Origin: Pseudonocardiales bacterium
GTDB taxonomy: Bacteria > Actinomycetota > Actinomycetes > Mycobacteriales > Pseudonocardiaceae
Length of the DNA stretch: 32,541 bases
Reading direction: 5' to 3'
Assembly: GCA_019247305.1 (NCBI GenBank)
Contig: JAFAPC010000044.1
Location: 1 to 32,541, forward strand
The position numbers were made by a program, and so were the translations under genes. Shown one piece after another: positions 8,101 through 15,461 of this stretch. The notes under the pieces are model-generated. The model saw only the letters and a program-made list of their open reading frames with translations, was not told the origin of the DNA and did no database searches. Each line of letters begins with the position of its first letter. Position 1 is the stretch's first letter.

Positions 8101-9293
8101 TGGCCGACGCCGAGGTGTTGCGTGGGCGTATGGTGGAGGGCTTGGTCCGGCAGGGTGAGCTGGACGAGCGGTGGCGAGCCGCGTTCACCGAGGTCGCTCG
8201 CCATGAGTTCATCCCGGACCTAGTGTGGCGCCACGACCCCGATGCGGGTGGTCTTGAGGACTTGGTGCCGTTGCGGCGCTGCGATGACCCGCAGGGCTGG
8301 TTGGAGCGCGCCTACGCCAATGCCCCGGTGACCACGCAGGTGGATGACGGCCACCCGATTGGTGAAGGGGGGTGTGGGTTCGAGGTCACTTCATCAGCAT
8401 CGATGCCGGCCGTGGTGGCGCAGATGCTGGCCGCGCTGGAGGCGCAGCCGGGGATGCGGGTGTTGGAGATCGGCACCGGCACCGGGTACAACGCGGCACT
8501 GCTCGCGCACCGGCTCGGCGCGGGCAACGTCGTAAGCGTGGAGGTGGACCCGGGCGTAGCCGAACACGCTCGCCACGCCTTAGTCGCCGCAGGGTTCGGC
8601 GCCGTAACGGTCGTGAGCGCTGATGGTGCGGAGGGCTACCTGCCGGGGGCGCCGTACGATCGGGTGATCTCCACCGCGGCGGTCGCTGAGGTGCCGTATG
8701 CCTGGGTGGCGCAGACCCGCCCAGGGGGACGGGTACTCACCCCGTGGGGCACTCCGTACTACCCGGGTGGCTTGCTGGCGCTCACTGTGCACCGTGCGGG
8801 CACCGCGACGGGCCGGGTCGTCGGGCCGGCGTCGTTCATGTGGCTGCGCTCCCAGCGCATCCCCCGCTACACCACGAGCCAGATCGTGCGCGGCGAGGAC
8901 ACGGTGCGGCTGTCCACCACGGACCTGCACCCCTGGTCGGTGGCCGGCGATACCCACGCGGCCACCGCCATCGGGCTGCGCGTGCCGAAGTGCGAGACCT
9001 TCTATCACCCGGAGAGCTCAGAGACCGGCACGCTGTATCTGGTGGATCAGTGGAGCCGCTCCTGGGCCACCCTCCACCTCACCACCGAGGCGCCCTATGA
9101 GGTACGCCAAAGCGGGCAACGCGCACTCTGGGACGAGGTACAGGCCGCATACCGGTGGTGGCTAGATATGGGTAAACCAGCCGTTGAGGCATGGCGGTTC
9201 ACCAACGACCCCAGCGGCCAGCGGATCGACCTTCTCCTGAGCGACGAGCCCTCCTCCGATGCGTCCACCGCGGTATTTCCAAGAGACGAGTAA
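8100..9293 (+). CDS. PIMT-type peptide/protein aspartyl O-methyltransferase
   Basis: 397 residues from GTG 8100 (AAGGAG lies just upstream, within the peptide gene; ATG 8130 is possible). The core is the protein-L-isoaspartate methyltransferase fold: a substrate-loop motif VTSSASMPAVVAQML at about 96-110, SAM motif I VLEIGTGTGYNAALL (121-135), the acidic VVSVEVD, and PYDRVISTAAV. A C-terminal extension (about 240-397, Trp-rich) is absent from housekeeping PIMT and typical of versions in RiPP clusters (FxLD-type lanthipeptides, graspetides, pamtides). These methylate peptide aspartates and drive aspartimide or isoaspartate formation. The neighbouring peptide is the likely substrate. Repair of aged proteins is less likely given the context and length. 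Confidence 0.88.
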   Translation: MADAEVLRGRMVEGLVRQGELDERWRAAFTEVARHEFIPDLVWRHDPDAGGLEDLVPLRRCDDPQGWLERAYANAPVTTQVDDGHPIGEGGCGFEVTSSASMPAVVAQMLAALEAQPGMRVLEIGTGTGYNAALLAHRLGAGNVVSVEVDPGVAEHARHALVAAGFGAVTVVSADGAEGYLPGAPYDRVISTAAVAEVPYAWVAQTRPGGRVLTPWGTPYYPGGLLALTVHRAGTATGRVVGPASFMWLRSQRIPRYTTSQIVRGEDTVRLSTTDLHPWSVAGDTHAATAIGLRVPKCETFYHPESSETGTLYLVDQWSRSWATLHLTTEAPYEVRQSGQRALWDEVQAAYRWWLDMGKPAVEAWRFTNDPSGQRIDLLLSDEPSSDASTAVFPRDE

Positions 9294-9858
9294 AAGCGGT
9301 AGCGGGATGATCTCGGTTTCGGTCAAGGTAGGACGGGAGCCTGCTATCAGGTGCGTTGTAGCTGGTCAGTCGGGAAAGGGAAGGCCCCCAGAGCGCCAGG
9401 GGGTGGCCAGTAGGAGAGCGGGATTAATGGGGGAGCCTACGCGGCCAGGCTTGTTGATCGGGTCTGTCGGTGAGACCGGGTATCAGCGGTAGAAGTCATT
9501 TGCATTGTCCGCCGCTACCGCAGCGCCCGACCCGGCCCGTCGGCTCTGACCCGATTCCGGGTACGGGCTGTGAACCCTCATCGTCTACGCCAACCTGTGG
9601 CACCGGAGTGTCGAGCCGTGGCGCCCCTACGGGAACGGCTTCTAGATCAACTAGGTCCTAGTAACTTTGAGGTTTGAGCCAAGTTTTTCTGCGGCGGACC
9701 GTGGGCAGGCCCGCTGCGCATCGGCGGACTCGGTGTCTGATGACCAGCCACGGGGGAGTGACACGGCCGATCACGATGGTGTGCGGCGGGTGGCGGCGGT
9801 GTGTCGATCACCTACCAGCCCGGCTCGGCTGGCCTGCTTGGCACCTCCCGCCTGGAAA
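9294..9858. other. Gene-free region, no recognised feature
   Basis: About 565 bp without a credible gene. Short open frames here lack ribosome sites and familiar motifs. The only pattern seen is a 13-bp palindrome ACTAGGTCCTAGT at 9650-9662, a possible operator or att-like site with nothing nearby to regulate. This begins the remnant-rich stretch that runs to about 11322. Confidence 0.5.
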
Positions 9859-9919
9859 GATCACTGTTTATGTGCCAAAACCGACACATTCTGTCGGTTT
9901 TGGCACATAAACAGTGATC
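9859..9919. terminator. Perfect palindrome with 28-bp arms (repeat copy B), terminator-like
   Basis: Arms 9859-9886 and 9892-9919 are exact reverse complements, with a five-base loop (CATTC). The inner part CCAAAACCGACA/TGTCGGTTTTGG contains an A-run and a T-run. On the minus strand it begins at the stop codon of the gene remnant at 9918-10181, so it may have been that gene's terminator. The same palindrome, degraded and split by the group II intron, is at 124-170. Confidence 0.7.
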
Positions 9920-10181
9920 ACCGCGTCCCTGCGCCTGCGTCCGGCTCGTGCCATGGCAGTGCCCACATGGGCAGCTCAGCCGCCCCGCTTGGCGGTCCAA
10001 GGCGACGCCTCACTAGACCCAAAGGGAACGCGTCCGCGTACTCGGCGAAGGCCCGCAGCCGCTTCTCCCGCTGGCATCCAGTCAGTGACGCTCGAGTAGC
10101 CCACCCTGTAGCGCGGCTGTCGTCAAGAGCCAGGCTGGCGATTCTGGAGAGCTCACAAGACAACCAGCCACCCGTTGTCAC
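9918..10181 (-). pseudogene. C-terminal remnant of an unidentified repeated gene
   Basis: The minus strand contains an open stretch with QREKRLRAFAEYADAFPLG and LVRRRLGPPSGAAELPMWA before a stop at 9918. A related stretch is at about 10935-11040 (read NQRATRLRALLTHADAFP) and part of the DNA also matches copy A at 124-300. The recurring pattern suggests the 3' end of a mobile or multicopy gene, not a functional protein. I do not recognise the family. Upstream sequence shows no start region or domain. Confidence 0.35.
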
Positions 10182-10208
10182 CTCAGGCCTTTCTAACTAA
10201 ATTTTAAT

Positions 10209-10316
10209 TTGCGAAAGCGCACGAGTTTGCCGTAACAGCATCCTTAGACCGACATTAATTCAATGGCAGGCGAACGGACCGGGGCCTCCAGGCAGGGAGA
10301 CTCCGGTCCGTTCGCC
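10209..10316 (+). promoter_or_regulatory. AT-rich promoter region and leader hairpin before small membrane gene
   Basis: The AT-rich stretch 10195-10260 stands out in this GC-rich window; TTGCGA (10209) and TAACAG (10233) with 18-base spacing are a possible promoter. Downstream, 10269-10282 and 10303-10316 form a perfect 14-bp stem (GGCGAACGGACCGG and its complement) with a 20-nt loop, 43 bp before the ATG at 10360. It could be a leader control element or a terminator of something lost. There is no T-run after it. Confidence 0.4.
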
Positions 10317-10359
10317 GCACGTCCACCGCCACCGGCCAGGCAACGAGAGGGCTAGCGAC

Positions 10360-10566
10360 ATGCCGAAACGTACCAAACGAAATCTCCCTGAGAACGAGCA
10401 CAGGCCCGAGCGGTTACGGATCTTGGTCGAAATTTTCCGCGCGTCGACCCCAGCCATATACTGCCGGAGCTGGGTGCCCTACGTGCGGCTCGTCTTGCTG
10501 CTCATCATCCTGCTGGGAATACTCGCTGTCGCACGTCTCCTGTTGGTCGGAAGCTGGTCGTGGTAG
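10360..10566 (+). CDS. Small single-pass membrane protein
   Basis: 68 residues with a basic N-terminus ([20 protein letters not shown]) and one membrane helix at about 43-63 ([20 protein letters not shown]). GAGAGG at 10345-10350 is well spaced from the ATG. No family is recognised. It lies alone among remnants behind a strong hairpin, so it could be the last intact gene of a decayed element. Expression is unproven. Confidence 0.5.
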   Translation: MPKRTKRNLPENEHRPERLRILVEIFRASTPAIYCRSWVPYVRLVLLLIILLGILAVARLLLVGSWSW

Positions 10567-10759
10567 CAGGTCCACACATGGTCCAGAAGACCTTGAACGG
10601 GTGGATCCGTCGCCGTCTGGCTGACTGTCGTCCGCACGCCGTGTTAGGGCTGCTCTGCTTAGGCCAAAGTTGCCGGGTGATAACGCGTGAACCCTCTCAC
10701 CCCTACCAGGTTCGCTCCACCGCCACGACGACACCGGGTCTCGGTGCTTGGGGCCGTCG

Positions 10760-10872
10760 CTGCGAGTGAACCGGCGCAGCACCTGCTCAGAGTCGGCCGT
10801 GCCCAGCTGCAGGGCGGTGGCGTAGTTGACCATCCGGTCGTACTGCTGGGTGATCAGATCCATGCCGATACC
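10760..10872 (-). pseudogene. Tn3-family transposase fragment
   Basis: The minus strand reads [20 protein letters not shown] then [14 protein letters not shown], which matches the internal TnpA segment of Tn3-family transposases (…QYDQMIKYATAIRLGTAEAEAILRRF). Only about 35 codons are kept, and no inverted ends are visible nearby. Evidence of an old transposon insertion in this intergenic region. Confidence 0.7.
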
Positions 10873-10883
10873 GCACGCAGGTC

Positions 10884-10917
10884 ACCGAACCATGCATTGA
10901 ACCGAACCATGCATTGA
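10884..10917. repeat. 17-bp tandem duplication
   Basis: ACCGAACCATGCATTGA is repeated exactly at 10884-10900 and 10901-10917, followed by three copies of GGCGT (10921-10935). It lies between the Tn3 fragment and repeat copy C. Confidence 0.85.
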
Positions 10918-10934
10918 CATGGCGTGGCGTGGCG

Positions 10935-11040
10935 TCCACCGTCACGGGAACGCGTCGGCGTGAGTGAGAAGAGCCCGCAGTCGCGTTGCCCGTTGGTTGA
11001 TCGTGGACAGGGCCAGGTTGAGACCAGACTCGTCTTTGCA
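10935..11040. repeat. Dispersed repeat, copy C (partial, diverged)
   Basis: GGGAACGCGTCNGCGT, GCCCGCAG and GCCAGG recur in the same order as at 10020-10135 (copy B). The palindrome part is absent. The minus strand reads NQRATRLRALLTHADAFP against QREKRLRAFAEYADAFP in copy B. Confidence 0.45.
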
Positions 11041-11089
11041 CACCTGCTGCCAACGCGGACATCACACCCGCGGACGCAACAACCCACCA

Positions 11090-11322
11090 CAGCCACCCCA
11101 ACTCTTGGATGCCTCAGTACTGGTGGCCTACGAGCGTGAGCTGACGCGGCGTGCCCGGCCTTCGTGGCGGCCATTACCGATGGTCGGATTTTGGTGGCGT
11201 CGGCGCTGTCTCTCGCGGTCGCCGCTGCCGAAGTGGCTGGTCAGCATCGCGAGCTGAGGTGGCTGGTGGAAGACCCCGAAGGGCCCCTGCAGGTTCCCGT
11301 CCATCTGGGAGTTATCAGATGA
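11090..11322 (+). pseudogene. PIN-domain-like remnant, frameshifted
   Basis: One frame reads LLDASVLVAYERELTRRARP (from 11102); the next continues from 11161 as FVAAITDGRILVASALSLAV…ELRWLVEDPEGPLQVPVHLG and stops at 11322. The first part resembles the start of PIN-type proteins (LDAS.LVAY) and the join needs a one-base shift. No start codon or partner antitoxin is seen. It overlaps the end of the next gene on the other strand by 8 bp. Confidence 0.35.
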
Positions 11323-11521
11323 AGTACAGGCCGACTGCCCAGCCCACGCTGGTGATGATGATCACCAAGATTGTCCAGAGGTAGACCTGGCGGGCGGTGA
11401 CCCAGATGCCGGGCGCAGGCGGCCGGGCAGGGGATGTGTCGTGCAGGTCGGCGGCGTGGCGCCGCATATGGTCAGTGAGCTCTCGTTCCCAGCGTTTCCG
11501 GTCGGTGATCTTCACCGGCAC
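11315..11521 (-). CDS. Small single-pass membrane protein
   Basis: 68 residues from GTG 11521 (GAGGGTG upstream). The N-terminal 40 residues are charged ([20 protein letters not shown]) and a single helix near the C-terminus ([20 protein letters not shown]) suggests a tail-anchored protein. It is divergent from uvrD2, with about 110 bp between starts. No known function; the position upstream of uvrD2 is held by a mycoredoxin gene in mycobacteria, and this is clearly different. Confidence 0.6.
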   Translation of the reverse strand: MPVKITDRKRWERELTDHMRRHAADLHDTSPARPPAPGIWVTARQVYLWTILVIIITSVGWAVGLYFI

Positions 11522-11631
11522 ACCACCCTCGGCCCGAACCGTCAGTCACCAAGCACGCTCGCATCATAACGCTTTGTGGCCGGCTGCGCGGCGCTGCTGG
11601 GATGTCGGAGCGCTCTGCCAGGATGCCCCTC

Positions 11632-13437
11632 ATGGGCAGCGGACGGGATCCCCTCGACGGTCTTGATGAGGAGCAGCGCGCTGCGGTGTGCGCGCCACGG
11701 GGGCCGGTCTGTGTGCTGGCGGGCGCGGGCACCGGGAAAACGCGCACCATCACTCGGCGGATCGCCCAGCTGGTCCGTACCGGCCACATCTCCCCGGGGC
11801 AGGTTCTCGCGGTGACCTTCACCGCCCGCGCCGCGGGTGAGCTGCGCACCCGGTTGCGCGACTTGGGGGTCGGGGGGGTGCAGGCCCGGACCTTCCATGC
11901 CGCGGCGCTGCGCCAGCTGCGCTACTTCTGGCCCCAGGTGGTGGGCGAGCAGCCGTGGCCGCTGCTGGAGCACAAGCTGCGGCTGGTCGGCCAAGCCGCG
12001 CAGCGAGCCGGCGCGGGCACCGGCGTCGAGGACCTCCGTGATGTCGCTGGTGAGATCGAGTGGGCCAAGGCCAGTCTGGTGAGCGCGCAGGACTATCCCG
12101 CCGCGGTGGCCGCCGCCCGTCGGGGCATCCCGCTGCCGGCGGCCCAGGTCGCGGCGATCTACGCCGGATACGAGGAGCTCAAGAACCGCAACCGAGTCCT
12201 GGACTTCGACGACCTGCTGCTGCACACCGCTGCCGCCCTGGAAGAGCACTCGGCGGTGGCACAGGAGTTCCGGGACCGCTACCGCTGCTTCGTCGTCGAT
12301 GAGTACCAGGACGTCACACCGCTGCAGCAGCGGGTGCTGGACGCCTGGCTGGGGGAGCGTGATGACCTCACCGTGGTGGGCGACACGAACCAGACCATCT
12401 ACTCCTTCACCGGTGCGGCTCCCCGCTTCCTCCTGGAGTTCACCCGGCGATTCCCGGACGCGGTGACGGTGCGGCTGCACCGCGACTACCGCTCCACACC
12501 CCAGGTCGTGTCGCTGGCGAACCGGGTGATCTCCGCTGCCCGCGGGCGGGCGGCGGGGAGCCGGATAACGCTGGAGGGCCAGCGCAGCGCCGGTCCGGAG
12601 CCCTCGTTCGCTGAGCATGACGACGAACCCACCGAGGCGGACGCCGTGGCAGCGGCCATTGAGCAGCTGCTGCGCGAGGGAACCCCGGCCGGCGAGATCG
12701 CCGTGCTGTACCGGGTGAACGCCCAGTCCGAGGTGTACGAGCAGGCATTAGACGCCCGAGGAATCCCGTTCCAGGTCCGCGGCGGGGAGCGGTTCTTCCA
12801 CCGCCCGGAGGTCCGGGCTGCTCTTCGGGCGTTGCGGGCGGCGGCCACTGGACACTCACCGGCGGATTCGGCCCTAGAGCTGGGCGTGGCCGTTCGGGCG
12901 GTGCTGGCCCAGCAGGGACTGACCGACCGCCCCCCTGAGGGCAGTGCCGCGCGCGCCCGCTGGGAATCGCTGTGCGCGCTGGCCGAGCTGGCCGATGACC
13001 TCGCTAGCGGCACTCCGGATGCTGACCTGCGCCAGCTCGTCGCCGAGCTCGACGCCCGTGCCGATGCCGCGCACCCGCCTGCGGTGCAGAGCGTGACGCT
13101 GGCCTCGCTGCACTCGGCGAAGGGCCTGGAGTGGGATGCGGTGTTCCTGGTCGGGCTCGTCGAGGGGACGTTGCCTATTCAGTACGCGGAGGGCAATCAG
13201 GCTGCGGTGGAGGAGGAGCGCCGGTTGCTCTACGTCGGGGTGACTCGGGCCCGCCGCTGGCTGGCGCTGTCCTGGGCACTGTCGCGCAGCGCTGGCGGGA
13301 GGCATTCCCGGCGTCGCAGCAGCTTCCTGGACGGCCTGGTGCCCCCGGGCCCGAACGCGCGACCGTCGGCCGCCAAGGCGGCCTCCCCGGCATCCCGGGC
13401 CAGAAAATCGGTTGCCGGTGTATCAGCAGGGCCCTAA
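11632..13437 (+). CDS. uvrD2: UvrD-like superfamily 1 DNA helicase, lacking HRDC end
   Basis: 601 residues from ATG 11632 (AGGA eight bases upstream; residues [19 protein letters not shown] align with the start of mycobacterial UvrD2; ATG 11602 is possible). All SF1A motifs are present: Walker [51 protein letters not shown] and [15 protein letters not shown], so a 3'-5' helicase/translocase for repair is expected. Mycobacterial UvrD2 continues into a tetracysteine linker and HRDC domain; here the protein stops soon after the helicase core, and a different frame at 13403-13470 reads [13 protein letters not shown], like a decayed CRVCG… linker. The last codons overlap the whiB7 promoter. Synteny with whiB7 supports the name. 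Confidence 0.88.
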   Translation: MGSGRDPLDGLDEEQRAAVCAPRGPVCVLAGAGTGKTRTITRRIAQLVRTGHISPGQVLAVTFTARAAGELRTRLRDLGVGGVQARTFHAAALRQLRYFWPQVVGEQPWPLLEHKLRLVGQAAQRAGAGTGVEDLRDVAGEIEWAKASLVSAQDYPAAVAAARRGIPLPAAQVAAIYAGYEELKNRNRVLDFDDLLLHTAAALEEHSAVAQEFRDRYRCFVVDEYQDVTPLQQRVLDAWLGERDDLTVVGDTNQTIYSFTGAAPRFLLEFTRRFPDAVTVRLHRDYRSTPQVVSLANRVISAARGRAAGSRITLEGQRSAGPEPSFAEHDDEPTEADAVAAAIEQLLREGTPAGEIAVLYRVNAQSEVYEQALDARGIPFQVRGGERFFHRPEVRAALRALRAAATGHSPADSALELGVAVRAVLAQQGLTDRPPEGSAARARWESLCALAELADDLASGTPDADLRQLVAELDARADAAHPPAVQSVTLASLHSAKGLEWDAVFLVGLVEGTLPIQYAEGNQAAVEEERRLLYVGVTRARRWLALSWALSRSAGGRHSRRRSSFLDGLVPPGPNARPSAAKAASPASRARKSVAGVSAGP

Positions 13438-13440
13438 TCT
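13404..13440 (+). promoter_or_regulatory. WhiB7-type autoregulated promoter of whiB7
   Basis: AAAAT at 13404-13408 is followed by CGG and a -35 TTGCCG (13412-13417), 17 bases and a -10 TAATCT (13435-13440). In mycobacteria WhiB7 and SigA act together at promoters with an A/T-rich block about three bases upstream of the -35, bound by the AT-hook; this is that arrangement. It lies within the last codons of uvrD2. Transcription would begin near 13447, giving a leader of about 215 nt. Confidence 0.7.
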
Positions 13441-13501
13441 CGCTCTTAATCTCCGAGAAGCGGTCGTTGTAGGCAGCTGACCAGTGTAGATCACAGCCAC
13501 T

Positions 13502-13584
13502 GATCCGCGGAGTCGTGATTCGCCAGCCAGCAGTAGCTGGCTCAGCAAGGCCGCGGACCCCGCGTGGGATCCGCGGCCTTGCTG
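13502..13584 (+). promoter_or_regulatory. whiB7 leader with terminator-like hairpin and competing pairings
   Basis: Arms 13543-13557 and 13570-13584 (CAGCAAGGCCGCGGA and complement) form a perfect 15-bp stem with a 12-nt loop. A smaller stem lies just before it (13525-13531 with 13536-13542). TCCGCGGA at 13504-13511 can pair over 7 bp with either arm's CCGCGG core, so mutually exclusive folds are possible. WhiB7/WblC genes are known to be controlled by leader attenuation in response to ribosome-targeting antibiotics. No U-run follows the stem, so termination would have to be of the GC-hairpin type. Confidence 0.6.
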
Positions 13585-13661
13585 CGTGGTGAGGGCTCTC
13601 ATCCCGTGGCAGATCGGCATTGGTGAGTTCCGCCGACACCACTACCGAAGAGGAGAGACAC

Positions 13662-14027
13662 GTGTTGACCGCGACCATCCCGGTGGACGGCGGGGCGTTG
13701 TCCAACCTGCGGGGTGGGACGCAGCGAGCCCACCTGCGCGATACCCCCGCACCGTCTGGGTCGGACACTGTGCCCTGCCGTTCACACGACCCGGACCTCT
13801 GGTTCGCCGAGTCGCCCGCTGAGCTGGAGCGGGCCAAGCAGCTGTGCCGGGGTTGCCCGATCAAGGCTGCCTGCCTGTGCGGCGCGCTGAGGCGGCAGGA
13901 GCCCTGGGGCGTGTGGGGTGGTGAGATCTTCGAGCACGGCGTTGTCATCCCGCGCAAGCGTCCGCGTGGCCGGCCCAGCAAGGCCGCCCTCGAGCGGGAC
14001 CGCGCCGAACGGCACACTGCCGCGTGA
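13662..14027 (+). CDS. whiB7: WhiB7 transcriptional activator of intrinsic antibiotic resistance
   Basis: 121 residues from GTG 13662 (AGGAGAG at 13651; TTG 13665 is an alternative). Iron-sulfur ligands C39, C62, C65 and C71 follow the WhiB pattern C…CxxCx5C (CRSHDPDLWF, LCRGCPIKAAC). The turn GVWGGE (83-88) and the C-terminal AT-hook RGRPSK (102-107) identify WhiB7 among WhiB proteins. It binds SigA region 4 and A/T-rich promoter DNA and induces efflux, ribosome-protection and drug-modifying genes. Context (uvrD2 upstream, ABC1 kinase convergent downstream) matches Mycobacterium. Regulation is probably autoactivation plus leader attenuation. Confidence 0.95.
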   Translation: MLTATIPVDGGALSNLRGGTQRAHLRDTPAPSGSDTVPCRSHDPDLWFAESPAELERAKQLCRGCPIKAACLCGALRRQEPWGVWGGEIFEHGVVIPRKRPRGRPSKAALERDRAERHTAA

Positions 14028-14085
14028 GGCGACCACCTGCCCGCCACAGGAGCGCAACCCCGCCAAGAGGGCAACGCTGTGGTGC

Positions 14086-15396
14086 TCAGCTGGCGAAACC
14101 CGGCTGCCAGCGCTGGGCGATCCCGCGCAGCGGCACGGTGGCGTCGAGCTGGCAGAGCACGCCGAACGTCCCGGTGCTCACCCGGTGAATCAGCAGGTAA
14201 CTGGGCGGCAGGTTCAGCGCTCGCCCGGTCCGGAAGTCCGGGCTAGAAAAATCGCCGACGCGCTCGGCCTGGGCCTGCATCCAGGCCCGGGTGAAGTGGA
14301 AGGTTTCGGTGCGTAACGGATCGGCGAAGGGCCCGAGGTAGGCCAGCACGTCCTCGGCCCGTAGCGGCATGCCCGGCCGGACGAAGCCCGCCGAGCGCAG
14401 CAGCTCCAGCAGCTCCTCCGAGCGCTCCTCGACAGCCAGCCGGATCGCTACTCCCAGTGTGCGTGGGGCTCCACCGGGCAGCTTCGCGGCGGCGCCGAAG
14501 TCGAGCACGCCGAGGCGGCCGTCGTTCAGGCGCAGGAAGTTCCCCGGGTGTGGGTCCGCGTGGAGCAGTCCGGTACGGGTGGGGGAGGAGGAGTGGAACA
14601 GGGACAGCTTGGTGCCGATGTCGTCTCGTTCGGATTGTGAGCCATCACGGATGATCTGTGCCATCGGAGTTCCGGTGACCCACTGCGACACCATCACCTT
14701 CGGCGCGCTGGCCACGATCGCCGGGACGGCGATCTCAGGGTGACCACGGAACGCGGCGGCGAACTCGCGCTGGTTATTAGCCTCGTCGCGGTAGTCGAGC
14801 TCCTCCACCATCCGGTCTCGCAACTCGGTGAGCAGCGGCTTGACCTCCATGCCGGGCACGATCGCCTGGAACAGCCGGCTGAACCTCTGCAGTTGGCGCA
14901 AGTCCGAGCGCAAAGCTTCGTCGGCGCCTGGGTACTGCACCTTGACGGCGACCTCACGGCCGTCATGCCATACCGCCCGGTGCACCTGCCCAATGCTGGC
15001 GGCCGCCGCAGGCTCCTCGGAGAACTCGCGGAAGCGGCGAGGCCACCCCGAGCCGAGTTGCTCATCGAGCACCCGCCGCACCGATTGCGGGGACATCGGC
15101 GGTGCCGCGGATTGCAGTTTGGTCAGGGCCTCCCGATACGGCGCGGCCAGTTGGTCGGGAATCGCGGCCTCGAACACGCTCAGCGCTTGGCCCAACTTCA
15201 TCGCGCCGCCTTTGAGCTCACCGAGCACCGCGAAGAGCTGCTCGGCGGTGCGCGCGTTGAGTTCGGCGTTGACCTCGTGCGCGTTGTGCCCGGTCAGCCG
15301 CTTGCCCCAGGCCGCAGCGACCCGCCCGGCCACCCCGAGGGGGAGGCTTGCGAGCCGGGCAGTTCGCTGCGTGGCTCGGCGCGGGATGTCGGTCAC
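14086..15396 (-). CDS. ABC1/AarF (UbiB-like) atypical kinase
   Basis: 436 residues from GTG 15396, where GGGAGA sits 9 bases upstream and the product begins TDIPRRATQRTARLASLPLG, like family members; an ATG at 15465, in a 4-bp overlap with the upstream gene, would add 23 residues. Motifs: KLGQALS at about 67-73 (the KxGQ lid), AAASIGQVHRA (Ala-rich loop), VAVKVQYPG (lysine), VEELDY, LLHADPHPGNF (catalytic loop) and VLDFGA (metal-binding). UbiB-type proteins are ATPases linked to lipid/quinone handling; the actinobacterial role is unknown. Equivalent of Rv3197. Convergent with whiB7 and cotranscribed with the ThiF-like gene. Confidence 0.9.
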   Translation of the reverse strand: MTDIPRRATQRTARLASLPLGVAGRVAAAWGKRLTGHNAHEVNAELNARTAEQLFAVLGELKGGAMKLGQALSVFEAAIPDQLAAPYREALTKLQSAAPPMSPQSVRRVLDEQLGSGWPRRFREFSEEPAAAASIGQVHRAVWHDGREVAVKVQYPGADEALRSDLRQLQRFSRLFQAIVPGMEVKPLLTELRDRMVEELDYRDEANNQREFAAAFRGHPEIAVPAIVASAPKVMVSQWVTGTPMAQIIRDGSQSERDDIGTKLSLFHSSSPTRTGLLHADPHPGNFLRLNDGRLGVLDFGAAAKLPGGAPRTLGVAIRLAVEERSEELLELLRSAGFVRPGMPLRAEDVLAYLGPFADPLRTETFHFTRAWMQAQAERVGDFSSPDFRTGRALNLPPSYLLIHRVSTGTFGVLCQLDATVPLRGIAQRWQPGFAS

Positions 15397-15461
15397 GGTG
15401 TAATTGTCTCCCGGGTGTGCTGGGCGCAGTAGTGGGCTCCCCGGCTCATCTGGCGCCCCGC

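Noticed and set aside
9650..9662. 13-bp palindrome ACTAGGTCCTAGT as an operator
   Set aside because: No gene start lies close by and no second copy was seen.
9667..10200. A 177-codon frame on the + strand
   Set aside because: It crosses the palindrome and repeats, has no ribosome site and no recognisable domain; the minus strand shows the more familiar remnant.
13484..13489. GTG-TAG start-stop as a uORF in the whiB7 leader
   Set aside because: No ribosome site and such pairs are common by chance.
13586..13822. Frame overlapping the start of whiB7
   Set aside because: Out of frame with WhiB7, Arg-rich and without a known motif.
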